Source: Lunularia cruciata (Eukaryota; Streptophyta; Marchantiopsida; Lunulariales; Lunulariaceae). From it: DNA of 64,000 nt. This document shows, piece after piece, positions 13,960 through 24,180 of this stretch. The notes beneath the pieces are model-generated. The model was not told the origin of the DNA. It saw nothing but the letters and a program-made list of their open reading frames with translations, and searched no databases. The stretch spans positions 49,578,552-49,642,551 of the forward strand of contig OX419756.1 in the NCBI GenBank assembly GCA_948567375.1, read 5' to 3'. The translations under genes and the position numbers were made by a program. Within the stretch, counting starts at the first letter, position 1, and each line of letters starts with the position of its first letter.

Positions 13960-15600
13960 TCACTTCTTGAGTTTCCTTGTCATTGTGAAAGAAAACTTCT
14001 TGTAGATCTTGCAACTCTTCTTTATGTGCTTGAGTTTCTCTTTGGATACCTTCAACTTCTCCTTTAGGTGTTTTATTGCTAGGTCATGATCCTTCCTAAG
14101 TACACCAAAAGAGAATTCAACCACTCTCATTTGATATGTATTCAAATCTGCTGAAAAGAATTCTGCATCAATACTCAAAGACTTTGCCTCCATTCTTCAT
14201 TTGACTATACCCTCACTTCTCTTGGTTATTCATCAATTAATTTTCTATTTCCACATGAAAATTTCATGAAGAAGTCCTTGTTTCCTTTTCTCAATGGTGC
14301 TATGAAGGCACAATAATTGCTTATATTATGAACTATGGAAGTTATCCCAATGTAATGTACATTTTAGTGCTAGGTGTTGATTTAATCATTTGTACTAAAT
14401 TTGCATATGAGAAGAGAGATGGTTTTACCCATCTCTCTTCTTATATGCTAATTTAGTGCAAGTTGTTGGTCAATATTAGTCCTTTTTGTGATTTTTCCTT
14501 AGTGGAAAAATTCAAATTGTTGTACGACCATCTGGAAGTTCACTTTGTATTTTATCCCAATGCTTGTGACTTTCCAACAAAGGCACCACACCCAAATGCA
14601 ACATAGCTTTGCATACAATTACTTTTCTTAAGTAATTACAATGTTCCAATGGACTTTGTGTTTTCCTCATTAGAGCCAAAAGATTTTGTACAAAACTATA
14701 CAATACTAACTTGAAAGCAACATTATATAAAAGAAACAAAACTTTTGAGCACAACCACTTGCCTCCTACTTTGATATCATTTCCTGCATCTTGGTAATGA
14801 CTTCTTTTTTATCCACTTTGTCATGGTATTCCTCCATGAAGACATGTTCTCTTATGGTGTCTTGATTGTTTTTCATCACAATCTTCTTCAAAGGAATTAT
14901 CACTTACTTGAAATTTCATCTTCTGCAAAGTTGTGATTTTTTTTGTGCACTTAACTCCTTTCTCTTTTACAGATATTGGGATGTTGTATACTTCCTCTAC
15001 ATGGACTACATTTATAGGCCAATCTTTACTTCTCATATTTGAGTACCACTTCTTGATGTATATAAAGATATCTCTAATGATAAAAGTGTTTGGAAACCTC
15101 CTCTTATCTTCTCTTGTGAGACTCTTCATTCTGCTGTGTAAATGTATCATAGAGGATGACATGAGTATGATACCACCTTCCTTGCTCATATCCCTACACA
15201 TCTCACGGACCCACAAATGAAACATTCAACCCCAATTCATAGGTTGTCTTTTGTGAAGATAGTGGAAGAAGACAACCTAATTGGTGTTTAACATAAGTCA
15301 TTTTCTTGGACTTGAAGATCTCATCACTACCTCTGAAATAGCTCTTTGCTTGGGATCTCTATTCACCCTTATTTGCTATCCTTTGCTCAATTTGTCTTAT
15401 TGAACAATGTTTCAGTCTCCTCTTGCATTTGACCCTCAAGACAAATCCATTGGGTATTTATGGTCATCACATCTTGAGGAAGTTCTACCATTGGCTCAAG
15501 GACCTTCCTCCAATGAGCCTTAATCCAAGAAAATACATTATTCTTTAGCAATTCTTAGCCAAGGTTTGTGTTATCTATGATTTTTAATGTCATGTCTAAA
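13960..15600 (-). pseudogene. Unknown protein-coding relic in several frames
   Basis: The minus strand shows protein-like segments: a lysine-rich coiled-coil-like piece (14193-13960), a 134-codon open frame (15225-14821) and a piece near 15530-15440 reading RKVLEPMVELPQDVMTINTQ. They lie in the same orientation as, and 3' to, the integrase end of the TAT-2 relic at 16330. They could therefore be an extra 3' gene of that element, or an unrelated insertion. I do not recognise the protein and assign no function. Multiple frameshifts and stops make it a relic. Confidence 0.4.
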
Positions 15601-16329
15601 TTGCTCAATCACCAATTCCACAAAAAAAATTCTAGTCTCTTCTAGCAAATATACTCATCTCTACAATCTAGTGCTAATTTATTACCCTATGTGATTTCAA
15701 AATAACCTTTGGGAGCACTCTAACTCTTTTTGGTTGAAGGCCATTCTGCTCACTCATGATCCCTTTGAATAAAACTACCCATTACACCAAACACCCACTT
15801 ACACAATCTTTCAAGCTCTTAACTAGTGATGCTTGTTGATGAAAACAACGGAGACTCTTCATGCAATTTTGTAAATTTGTGAAGTCAAAAAGAAAATGCT
15901 ACATGAACAAGGGCCTTGAATTTATAGCTTGGGCCCAACTATTTTGAAATTTAGCAGGTATGTCTTTGGTGGAATGTTGCTATTTGTGCATGCAAGTGTC
16001 TGGGTACATGCAAACACTCATTAAGATGATCATGATCACAAACATTATGATCCCAAAGTCTATAAAAGTGATAATCATGATGGTCACAATCATAAGCAAT
16101 GTGATCACAACCATGAGAGTCATGATCACAAAGGTCTTCCTCATCATGTTCCATGGAAGAAAATGAACCACGGCCATTTTCTTGCATCATCTTGTCCTTG
16201 TATGTTATTCCCTTCTAGGCCAATGATAAGTAACACAAATGGGTGCTCTATCCCTAATGGCTTCCTCACCTTTCATAAATCTACACAAAAGAAATTTAAA
16301 ATAATACTTATAATGTGATGGTTGGTACA
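15601..16329. other. Unassigned stretch holding a low-complexity block
   Basis: No gene is supported. It contains the GATCATGA-rich block described separately, and short frames only. Confidence 0.4.
16010..16185. repeat. Degenerate GATCATGAT-type low-complexity block
   Basis: Short words of the form GATCATGA, TCATGATCACA and ATCATGATGGTCACA recur about ten times. On the minus strand they read as a His/Asp-rich peptide with several CDHD-like motifs, within a 79-codon open frame. The regularity of the DNA suggests an expanded microsatellite rather than a selected protein. Confidence 0.6.
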
Positions 16330-17259
16330 TATCCCTTTCCTCAAATGTGAGCATCCACGCAAACATATGGGCTGCTTCTAAATTTAATTAACTAATTATT
16401 ATTTATTTTACTTGTGGTACCTATAAACTTGCAAACCATTTGCTCAAGTGGCAAATACATTTCCTTCTTGTTTGACATTTGCAAGGATCTATCATCATAA
16501 ACATTTTCTACTTGATATGGTCCCATCCATGACATATGTAATTTCTTGAGGAAGAACTTGTGCCAACTATTGTATATTAGTACCAAATCTCTCTCAGTCA
16601 GCTGTTAACAATAGATCTACTTGATTCACCATTACCACATTCAAGATTTTATAGAGCAATCCATAGGCCTTCTTTGTTATACCATATGCATTTTGGGTTA
16701 CAAGGTGTGATCTTTTGATGCTTTATCTTAAAGTACTTTGTGAGGGCTCTATCAAGTTGTTCAAAAAAATGCATTGCTCTGTCACTCACAAGTTGTAACA
16801 TGTATTTATATCAAGAGGTGATGTTGTGAAAGAAAAATTCTGCTAAGGTATCCACATCATCTCTTTTTGTGGTTTTGGCTTTGATCATCTTTGTGGTATA
16901 GTCAATATAAACCAAGATGTATCTTTGTTGTGTGATCTTTGTGGCAGGCTGGATTGGTCTTACAAAGGAAATTCTCCACTTTCAAACAAAGCCAAAGATA
17001 GGCCTAAGGGGCCACTACATTGAGTGCATTGGTCTCCTTGTTTGTTAACATGCGTCATACCTCTTGATCTATTTGTGTACATCCTTGTACATAGTGAGCC
17101 AACAATACCCTATCATTCAAATCTTCATCATAGTATTCTTGAGTGCAAAGTGCCATCCTCTTACCTCTCCTATCTCATACAATTACAAACATTGTGACAA
17201 AACTTTATCTCCTTCCATATTGAATAGTACACTCCATTTCAAGTGGTAGGGAACCATCT
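16330..17259 (-). pseudogene. TAT-2 integrase relic, left part of a split element
   Basis: Read on the minus strand this is the integrase end of a Ty3/gypsy polyprotein. The segment 16586-16392 (FLKKLHMSWMGPYQVENVY) corresponds to the integrase C-terminal domain at 41901-41644. The segment around 17060-17160 matches the zinc-finger region at 53245-53345 on the same strand. The start of the downstream region (TTTCCTCAAATGTGAGCATCC near 16340) is shared with 41639-41660. Heavily mutated. It is separated from its RNase H/RT part (26703-27290) by CCL-A. Confidence 0.7.
17255..17259. repeat. Target-site duplication CATCT, left copy (CCL-A)
   Basis: CATCT directly precedes TGTGACAAC and recurs at 26698-26702 directly after GGGCACCACA. 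Together they define both ends of CCL-A. Confidence 0.9.
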
Positions 17260-17925
17260 TGTGACAACGCGGCAAATATCACTTTTGCGGTAATCGGGTA
17301 AGTAAAGTTCATTCCCGCAGAGATACAAGTCAGAAATGTCCAAATACAAAGCAAAGTAACAATTTAGTTCTTCTTGGTTGCGTCTTTAATCTCTCAGGTA
17401 GAAACCACACCCAGAAGAGAGTAACAAGCATTGACTCGTAGTCTTGTCACAAATTAACACTCCATAATCACAACTCCATCAAATCTTTCCAAACAATCTT
17501 GATTGTGATGATTCAGGCTCTCCCGAAAATGGCACTTCATTGCAAAACAACTTTGCCTCAGAATTGTTCCACCCCTCCACTGAAGGCACAACTTCCTCGA
17601 TCGAAATTGCTTCACATCAACCTCGCACTGCACTCACAAATGCAGAATACTACCAACACTACAATTCCTCTCAGATCTGTCAAGGCATTGCTTAGATTGC
17701 ACTTCACTCAGGATCAAACACACAAAATGAAGATCAAGGCTATAGAATCCAACATCCAACAATCACACTGACTTGCACTTCAAATTTCTTCACACACTCA
17801 CAAACACAATTACAAAGCTGATATTCGAAATCAAGCTCAAGCAACGAGCACTACTTCATAGCACTTTGCTTTATCTATTCTCAAAAATAATGAGCACTGA
17901 ACAACATAAGACTGCGAATGCCACT

Positions 17926-17934
17926 CTTAAATAG
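17926..17934 (-). promoter_or_regulatory. TATA-like box of CCL-A
   Basis: On the minus strand this reads CTATTTAAG, placed 3' of the coiled-coil gene and about 670 bases before the element end. Its counterpart in CCL-D is CTATTTAAA. Consistent with an LTR promoter upstream of R-U5. Confidence 0.35.
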
Positions 17935-18049
17935 TAAATCAATCGACAATTCTAACAACTATACCGTTCTACAACAACTCTTCTAACCTATAGATCCGAA
18001 ATGACAATGCACCTCTTCATATCTGCCTCTTCAAATCTCAAAACTGTTA

Positions 18050-19184
18050 CTACTCCGATCCGATGTCTACTTCTTCTTCGGCTTTCAAACCCGAACCCAA
18101 AGTAATTTTTCTTCCTACTACTCTGTCCTCGGGTTTCATATCTTCTACTTCTTCTACCAATTCCAGCAATTCTCTTTCTTGATCTGAAATTGCACTAGTG
18201 GGTAACCCTTCTAATTCTTCATCTCTTGACCCACTCTTCTCTAAAGTGTCAAATGTCAAATCCGAAGACACCTGCACTCCTATCTCTCCTACTTTGGGTT
18301 TTGCTCTAACATCTTTCCAAAGTTTTTCTATCTCTATTTTCACTAAGTCTAATCTAATCAAAATGTTATCTTCTACCTCTAAGATCTTTCTGTCTACACG
18401 AGTTCTGAGACTAATTAACAAGGCATTCATATCTGTGTCCTTTGCCTGTCTTTGCCTCGTCTCCTGCACCAATAACTTCAACTCGTGCAGCCTCGTCTCT
18501 TCAATCCGAATGCTGGTCTCTGTACTTAACATCGTATTTATCCTAAGGACAATCTCCTTCAAAGGCTCCAATCTTGTCTTCCTTTCACGTTCCCGATCCG
18601 CAAGCCAGTCCTCCCTGTACATTGCCAACTCCACCTCGAACTTGGCTTTCATCGACTCCTTCTCCTTCTCCTTCTCCTTTTGTACAACTCTCTCCTCCTG
18701 ATTACGAAGTAACTCTCGTAATCTTTCTTCTTCTCTATATTGTGCTGCCAACTCTCGTTGCCAGAGTTGCTTCGTCTCCTCTACACTCTCCATCACCCTA
18801 TCGAGCTCCTGATCCTTTGTAGCTACTCTTGCCATAGCATGGATAACTTCTACTCTTGAATCAGCAAACTGCTGCTTCAAGATCTCGTACTCAACTACTT
18901 GTCTCTCCCTTGCTATGTCACTCTTCTTCACAAGATCCTCTTGATAATTCACTTCACTCTTCAGGTCTTCAATCACCTGACTTCTCACTACTGCCTCCGC
19001 TCGCAGTACTTCTCTTTCCTCCTCACCTCGGGTTATACTCTTCTTCAACTCCGAGTTTTCTTCTTCCAGCCTTGCTAATACCTGCAACACAGTCTTCACC
19101 TCTGGACAAGTCGACTGCATCTCCTTCATCATGTACTCTAGCTTTACTAACAATGGGCACACAACTTCTTGCAGGTACTCCACT
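18050..19184 (-). pseudogene. Coiled-coil protein, C-terminal part (CCL-A)
   Basis: This is the C-terminal half of the CCL protein, open from the GYP-1 insertion point to its stop at 18050. It starts at DGVEYLQEVVCPLL and runs through a long heptad-type coiled coil rich in E, K, R and L (for example EREVLRAEAVVRSQVIEDLK). It ends with an acidic tail (GLKAEEEVDIGSE). No enzyme motif is visible; the shape suggests a structural or self-associating protein. The upstream 29 residues of the open frame come from the GYP-1 LTR and are not part of the gene. Confidence 0.8.
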
Positions 19185-19189
19185 CCATC
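19185..19189. repeat. Target-site duplication CCATC, left copy (GYP-1)
   Basis: CCATC immediately precedes the 5' LTR and recurs at 24832-24836 immediately after the 3' LTR. It fixes GYP-1 as a complete insertion inside the CCL-A gene. Confidence 0.95.
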
Positions 19190-19259
19190 TGTAACAATAT
19201 GGAGTTTAGTGACGAAGTTAGTCGGGCTTACGAAGTAGAGAATAAGCCAAAATAGCCTA

Positions 19260-19481
19260 GAATATTCTAGAAGCATCTAAGAAGCTTCTTAGGAAGCTTC
19301 CCAACTAGTTAACTTGCGCCCTAAGCAGGTAGCTTCTAGAAGGAAGCTTCTAGAAGCTTCTAACTAGCTTAGCTTGCACGCCAAGTAGGCGGCTTCTAGA
19401 AGGAAGCTTCTTGAGAAGCTTCCTAGTTAACTTGACTTGCACTCCAAGAAAGCGGCTCAAGGAAGCTTCTTGAGAAGCTTC
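19260..19481 (+). promoter_or_regulatory. Cluster of heat-shock-element motifs in the GYP-1 LTR
   Basis: Heat-shock factors bind alternating nGAAn/nTTCn units spaced by two bases. Here 19260-19272 reads GAAtaTTCtaGAA (three perfect units) and 19343-19360 reads GAAgcTTCtaGAAgcTTC (four perfect units). Further GAAgcTTC or TTCtaGAA pairs lie at 19281-19288, 19293-19300, 19334-19341, 19394-19401, 19403-19410, 19415-19422, 19462-19469 and 19474-19481. The cluster ends 20 bases before the TATA box. Heat induction of GYP-1 is inferred, by analogy with heat-activated plant elements such as ONSEN. Confidence 0.8.
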
Positions 19482-19500
19482 AAAGGTCTTGTATGCTACC

Positions 19501-19508
19501 TATAAATA
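19501..19508 (+). promoter_or_regulatory. GYP-1 LTR TATA box
   Basis: TATAAATA sits 20 bases after the heat-shock-type cluster and about 100 bases before the LTR end, a normal position for an LTR core promoter. The identical box lies in the 3' LTR at 24720-24727. Confidence 0.8.
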
Positions 19509-19613
19509 CCAAGGCCAAAGCTCATGCTAGGCATTTGGAGTTTTCCCTCATTCAAGTGTCCCAATGTGAGTTTCCATTCTCCTATTTCTCTCCTTGGTTT
19601 CGGTCTTTTACAT

Positions 19614-19625
19614 TGGTATCAGAGC
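19614..19625 (+). other. GYP-1 primer binding site
   Basis: TGGTATCAGAGC begins one base after the LTR and is the usual plant primer site complementary to the 3' end of initiator tRNA-Met. Confidence 0.95.
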
Positions 19626-19883
19626 AGGAATGGGATGGATGGAATTTATGGACCACCAAATCCACTTCCGCCAAACCATTGGGACTTTCATGTCCAGATA
19701 TTACCAAAGCATCGTTTCACACAATTCATCACCTCACGCTTTGGGCAGGACTTTCTACATATGATCACCGTGTCAGAGGAACCCTTGATACATCCAGTTG
19801 TAACTTATGGAGAACGGTGGACGTGTTGTATCTATGTGTTAATCAACTAGATAAATTGAGAGTAGTGGAATAGAGTAGTAGCA

Positions 19884-20783
19884 ATGGCGGCAATACCGGA
19901 TGTTATCCTTGCAATGCAACAACAAATCGAGCATCTTACTCGATTGTTGGATGAACGAGACCAGCAACGACGAGAACAGATAGACAGAGCGCCAGTTCGA
20001 GATGGAGAAGATCACATTCGATTTCCGAAACCCAAGGTGTTTGAAAGCAAGAATCTTCCAGGCATAGTGGAGAATTTTGTGTTTGACTGTGAACGTTACT
20101 TTGAAGCCACCAATCTTCAAGACGAGCGGAAACAAATTCTCTTGGCTTCTAGCCAGTTGGATGGCGTGGCAAAACTTTGGTGGCGATTCCGAGTAGAAAG
20201 AGCTGAACGACAAATTGTTACACCGATTTTGACATGGGCAGAATTCAAGGATGCAATACTTGGTCGATTTCAGACTATAAATGCCACCCGAGCTGCACGA
20301 GATAAATTGGCAGAGTTGAGGCAGATTGGCTCAGTGAGAAGCTACATCACACAAGTTCAGAATATCATCATGCAAATTCCAGATATCCAAGAAGGTGAAG
20401 TTCTGGATCGATTTGTGCGAGGATTGAAGTCACGAACCAGATTGGAGGTGACCATGCGAGAGCCACAGAACGTAGAAGAAGCCATGCAATTGGCTGAGCG
20501 TTTTGATTCCTTAGTTGCCACAACTTGGTCTCGACCTCGACCTACACAAAACCTACCCGTACCACGAGTGGAAGAACCGGTACCAATGGAGATTGATGCT
20601 ATCCAGCGAAGACCACTTGGCACAGCAGATAGAGAAAGATTACGACAAAATGGAGGTTGTTTTTATTGTCGCCAGTTGGGGCATCACATTGCTGAATGTC
20701 CACTCAAGAATGGACGACCTCGACAAGTTGCCCAAGTGGAAGTTGTGGAGCGGAATGATCCGGGAAACAAGGAATCCCAGTAG
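19884..20783 (+). CDS. gag: GYP-1 Gag
   Basis: A 299-residue Gag, the structural protein of the virus-like particle. The ATG at 19884 lies about 260 bases past the primer site. A capsid (retrotransposon gag) domain spans roughly residues 40-190 with the typical LWWRFR and WAEFKDAILGRF blocks. A CCHC zinc knuckle (CFYCRQLGHHIAEC, about residues 259-272) is the nucleocapsid. The frame is intact and ends at TAG 20781-20783, just after a slippery heptamer that leads into pol. It is the only undamaged gag in the window. Confidence 0.92.
   Translation: MAAIPDVILAMQQQIEHLTRLLDERDQQRREQIDRAPVRDGEDHIRFPKPKVFESKNLPGIVENFVFDCERYFEATNLQDERKQILLASSQLDGVAKLWWRFRVERAERQIVTPILTWAEFKDAILGRFQTINATRAARDKLAELRQIGSVRSYITQVQNIIMQIPDIQEGEVLDRFVRGLKSRTRLEVTMREPQNVEEAMQLAERFDSLVATTWSRPRPTQNLPVPRVEEPVPMEIDAIQRRPLGTADRERLRQNGGCFYCRQLGHHIAECPLKNGRPRQVAQVEVVERNDPGNKESQ
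20762..20768 (+). promoter_or_regulatory. Putative -1 ribosomal frameshift site between GYP-1 gag and pol
   Basis: GGGAAAC is in the gag frame as G GGA AAC, the X XXY YYZ form of a -1 slippery heptamer. Slipping back one base leads directly into the pol frame, which is open from here. The gag stop lies 13 bases on. AATCCCA (20773-20779) can pair with TGGGATT (20824-20830), placing a stem about 4 bases downstream. All parts are seen in the sequence; use in the cell is inferred. Confidence 0.65.
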
Positions 20784-21289
20784 GAGATTTCGAGCCACCT
20801 ATTGGGAGCTTGATTAGTTCCAATGGGATTGAAGGCTCGACCTATGCAAGTTTGCTTCACTTGCAAGGTATGATATCTAATCGGGGTTGTAGAATTTTGG
20901 TTGATTCTGGAAGTTCAGAGAATTGCATGTCTATGCAAGTAGCAAAGGAATTGGGTATTCCTATCAAGCCAGTGATTGGAAGTAGTTTGATGATGGCGGA
21001 TGGTAGAAAGGGTTCTGCATTCCGCACCTTGCATCCCGTTACCTTCAAGATTGGGAAGGAGTATTTGGAGTGTATGAGGTTTGTAGTGGCACCTCTACAC
21101 TATGATATCATTCTAGGTCTACCTTGGCTTGAATGTCATAAGGTTCAATTTGATTGGACCCGACACCAAATTCAAGTACAACACCAAGGTAGGAATTTCC
21201 GATTAGGTTGTCTGGCACCTCTGAGTAAGACACCTAAGAATAGTCAGTCCCAAGATGGGAAGTTTGTCGAGAAGGTAGCCATAGAGTGA
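20769..21289 (+). pseudogene. GYP-1 pol: aspartic protease
   Basis: The pol frame (-1 relative to gag) starts with a linker and then a retropepsin-like domain that would cut Gag-Pol. The active-site block is ILVDSGSSENC near 20895-20925, followed by the ILGLPWL block near 21110-21125. The domain itself is open; the first in-frame stop (TGA 21287-21289) comes after it, in the first of three 60-bp repeats. Confidence 0.85.
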
Positions 21290-21426
21290 ATCTGGAAGGG
21301 AGATGAGTCCCAAGATGGGAAGTTTGCCAGGAAGGCAACCATGGAGCAAGCTTGGAAGAGAGATGAGTCCCTAGAAGGGAAGTTTGTGAATGAAGCAGCC
21401 ATAGAGCAAGCTTTGGAGGACGATAA
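21247..21426 (+). repeat. Three in-frame 60-bp tandem repeats between protease and RT
   Basis: Units 21247-21306, 21307-21366 and 21367-21426 are each exactly 60 bases and encode 20-residue repeats with the pattern SxxGKFxxKxxIExxW/L. They sit in the protease-RT linker. Exact multiples of three keep the frame. The first unit carries a premature TGA. Confidence 0.9.
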
Positions 21427-21589
21427 GTCTGTATTCGCGGTGTGGATCAAGCCGATTGCACAAGAACAATCTGAGGAGGGCCAAGTGCCGCATCAAGCAA
21501 TGGTTGATCGGATAGTTCAGGAGTTTGCAGATGTGTTTCCGGATGATCTGCCAAAGGGATTACCCTCCGATTGAGGTATGCCCTTCAAG

Positions 21590-22960
21590 ATCAAGTTATT
21601 GCCAGGGAGTACTCCAGTGAGTAGACCAATCTATTGGCTCTCACCAAAGGAGTTGGAGGAGTTGTGAACAACACTTACAGAGTTGTTGGAGACGGATTTC
21701 ATATGACATAGTACCTCTCCGTGGGGAGCACCGGTACTATTTGTTCCAAAAAAGGATGGAGGACTTCGTTTCTGTATTGATTACCGTGGGCTCAATAAGC
21801 AAACCGTGAAGAATGCATATCCCTTGCCTCGGATCGATGACCTGCTTGATCAACTAAGTGGAGCACGCTACTTTTCCAAGCTGGATCTTTGTAGCGGCTA
21901 TTGGCAAATTCCTATTGAAGGAGAGGACGTGCAAAAGACTGCTTTTCGCACAAGGTATGGACATTTTGAGTGGAGAGTTCTACCTTTCGGACTCACTAAT
22001 GCTCTAGCAGTCTTCATGGATCAGATGCATCAAGTGTTGGAGGGACTATTGGATCGGTCCGTGGTGGTGTTCTTAGATGATATCTTAATCTATAGCAGGA
22101 CAGAGGCAGAACATGTGAATCATGAGCGAGAAGTCCTAAGACGACTACGACAGTGGAAATTTTACTGCAAGAAGTCAAAGTGTGCTTTTTGGCAGAAGGA
22201 GGTTACCTTCTTGGGTCATAAGATCTCATCAGAGGGGATCAAGATGGAAGAAGAGAAGATCAAGGCCATTACTGATTGGCCTACCCCGAAGGATGCTACA
22301 GAAGTACGAGCATTCAATGGACTGGCCAGTTTTTACCGACGGTTCATCCACTATTATGCTCACGTGGCTGCACCATTGATTGACCTCTTGGGAAAGAACT
22401 CGAGCTTCTAGTGGACCACCAAGCATGAAGAAGCATTCCAGAAGTTAAAGCATATGGTGTCTTCAAGACCTATTCTTCAACCATATGATCCTCAACTACC
22501 TTGTGTGGTTGATTTTGATGCTTCTAACTTTGCAATTGGAGCTGTGTTGCAACAAGAATTTCTAGATGGACTACATCCGATTGCCTTTGTGTCTCGCCGA
22601 CTAAATACAGTGGAAAGAAATTACTCTGCTCGAGATCGGGAACAACTTGCAATGGTATATGCCACCAAGGTATGGAGGCATTATCTCTTGGGGAAACAAG
22701 TGATCATGCGAACTGATCACAAGCCATTGTTGCAGACCTTACACTTGGAGCACATGAAGAGTCAGCATCATCGATGGGAAGAGCAACTCCAATTGTTTGA
22801 CATCAAACTTGAGTACAAACCAGGTCGGTTCCATGTCATTCCCGATGCTCTATCACGACGACCTGATTTGAAGGATCTTCCTTTCATCACGGCGGCAATT
22901 ACAACGGTGTCCATTGACTCTAAGGTCCACAATGAGTTTCAATCAGCTCTACAACAAGAT
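21590..22960 (+). pseudogene. GYP-1 pol: reverse transcriptase and RNase H
   Basis: RT copies the element RNA and RNase H removes the template. RT shows [20 protein letters not shown] near 21730-21790, [10 protein letters not shown] near 21950, and an intact catalytic FLDDILIYS near 22070-22095. RNase H shows DFDASNFAIGAVLQQ near 22510-22555 and RTDHKPL near 22715, with acidic residues present. In-frame stops occur at 21572, 21665, 21704 and 22409. Each is one C-to-T change from CGA or CAG expected at that family position (inferred from conservation). Confidence 0.92.
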
Positions 22961-22969
22961 CCCTTCTTC

Positions 22970-24150
22970 CAAATGGTACACGGTTGTCTGACAGCATGCG
23001 ACAAGGAGTACAACACCTTCTCCTTCAAGGAAGGCCTTTTATTCCATGCAGACCAGATCCATGTTCCAGCCAAAGGTGATCTTCGACTTGTGCGCCTTCA
23101 AGAAGCCCATGATTTACCAATAGCTGGTCATATGGGAGTGGACATGACCTTGGGCACCCTCCAACGCCAATGGTGGTGGCCCAACATGACATGAGATGTT
23201 CAAGACTTTGTTCGATCATGTGAGAGTTGCCAACGGAACAAGGCCAGCAACCAGAAGCCGAGTGGACTCCTTCAACCACTCGCCATTCCATCCGCTCGTT
23301 GGGAGCATGTGAGCTTGGATCTCATCACATCCTTGCCAAAGACAAAACAAGGACACACCGCCATCGTGGTGTTTGTGGATAAGCTTAGTAAGCAAATCCA
23401 CTTGGCACCAACTTGTGATACCGTGGATGCTCCAACCTTAGCACAAATCTACTTTGACAATGTCTTCAAGCATCATGGCATGCCACGCGTACTCATCTCC
23501 GACCGTGATCCTTGCTTTACCGGGAAGTTTTGGCAAGCACTCTTTCAGATACTCGGCACCAAGCTTGCTTTGTCCATGGCCTATCATCCTCAAACTGATG
23601 GACAAACTGAACGCGCCAATCGTACATTGGAGGATATGTTGCGGGCCTTTGTCAATGTCCACCATACCAACTGGGATGAATGTCTTGCAGCTGCAGAATT
23701 TGCCTACAACAACTCCAAACAGGCAAGCATTGGATTTTCTCCCTTCTTTCTCAATTTTGGCCAAGATCCGCTTGTTCCAGATTCTCTTCTTGCTCCCCCT
23801 CCCTCTCAGGTTCCTCATACTTCCACATTCTTGACCACTATATCCCGCTCTCTCCAACAAGCCAAGTCTCACCTCCTTGTTGCTCAGAATCGCCAAAAAC
23901 AATATGCAGACCATCATCGTCGTGATCTCACCTTTGAAGTTGGTGATAAAGTCATGTTATCCTCTAGTAACCTCCTTCTCCCACTTGATACCCAAGTTCG
24001 TAAACTTGCTCCTAATTGGATAGGACCCTTTGATATCACCCATATTATCTCTCCTGTTGCTTATCATCTTGCCTTAGCTTGTCACATGCGTATCCATCCT
24101 GTCTTTCATGTTTCCAAGTTGAAACCCTTTGTTCCTAACCCTTCTTCCTT
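22970..24150 (+). pseudogene. GYP-1 pol: integrase
   Basis: Integrase joins the DNA copy to the host chromosome. The HHCC zinc-binding region spans 23105-23245 (H..H..C..C, ending CESCQRNKAS) and is broken by TGA at 23192-23194 where CGA is expected. The catalytic D-D-E residues are all present: SLDLITSLP near 23310, LISDRDPCFTGKFW near 23490, and DGQTERANRTLE near 23600. The C-terminal GPFDITHI and HPVFHVSKLKPF blocks follow. A frameshift in a C-rich run near 24165-24180 separates it from the chromodomain. Confidence 0.92.
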
Positions 24151-24180
24151 TTCCTCTGAGTCCAACCTCCCCCTCTTCCT

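Larger units (their letters stand above)
19190..19612 (+). repeat. GYP-1 5' LTR
   Basis: Starts TGTAACAATATGG and ends CGGTCTTTTACA. It matches the 3' LTR (24409-24831) over all 423 bases with four transition differences and no gap. U3 contains the GAAGCTTC cluster and a TATA box; R-U5 follows. Annealing of the primer begins just downstream. Confidence 0.97.

Noticed and set aside
15951-16190. A real metal-binding protein gene
   Set aside because: The DNA is a degenerate short-word repeat; all frames on both strands are similarly open.
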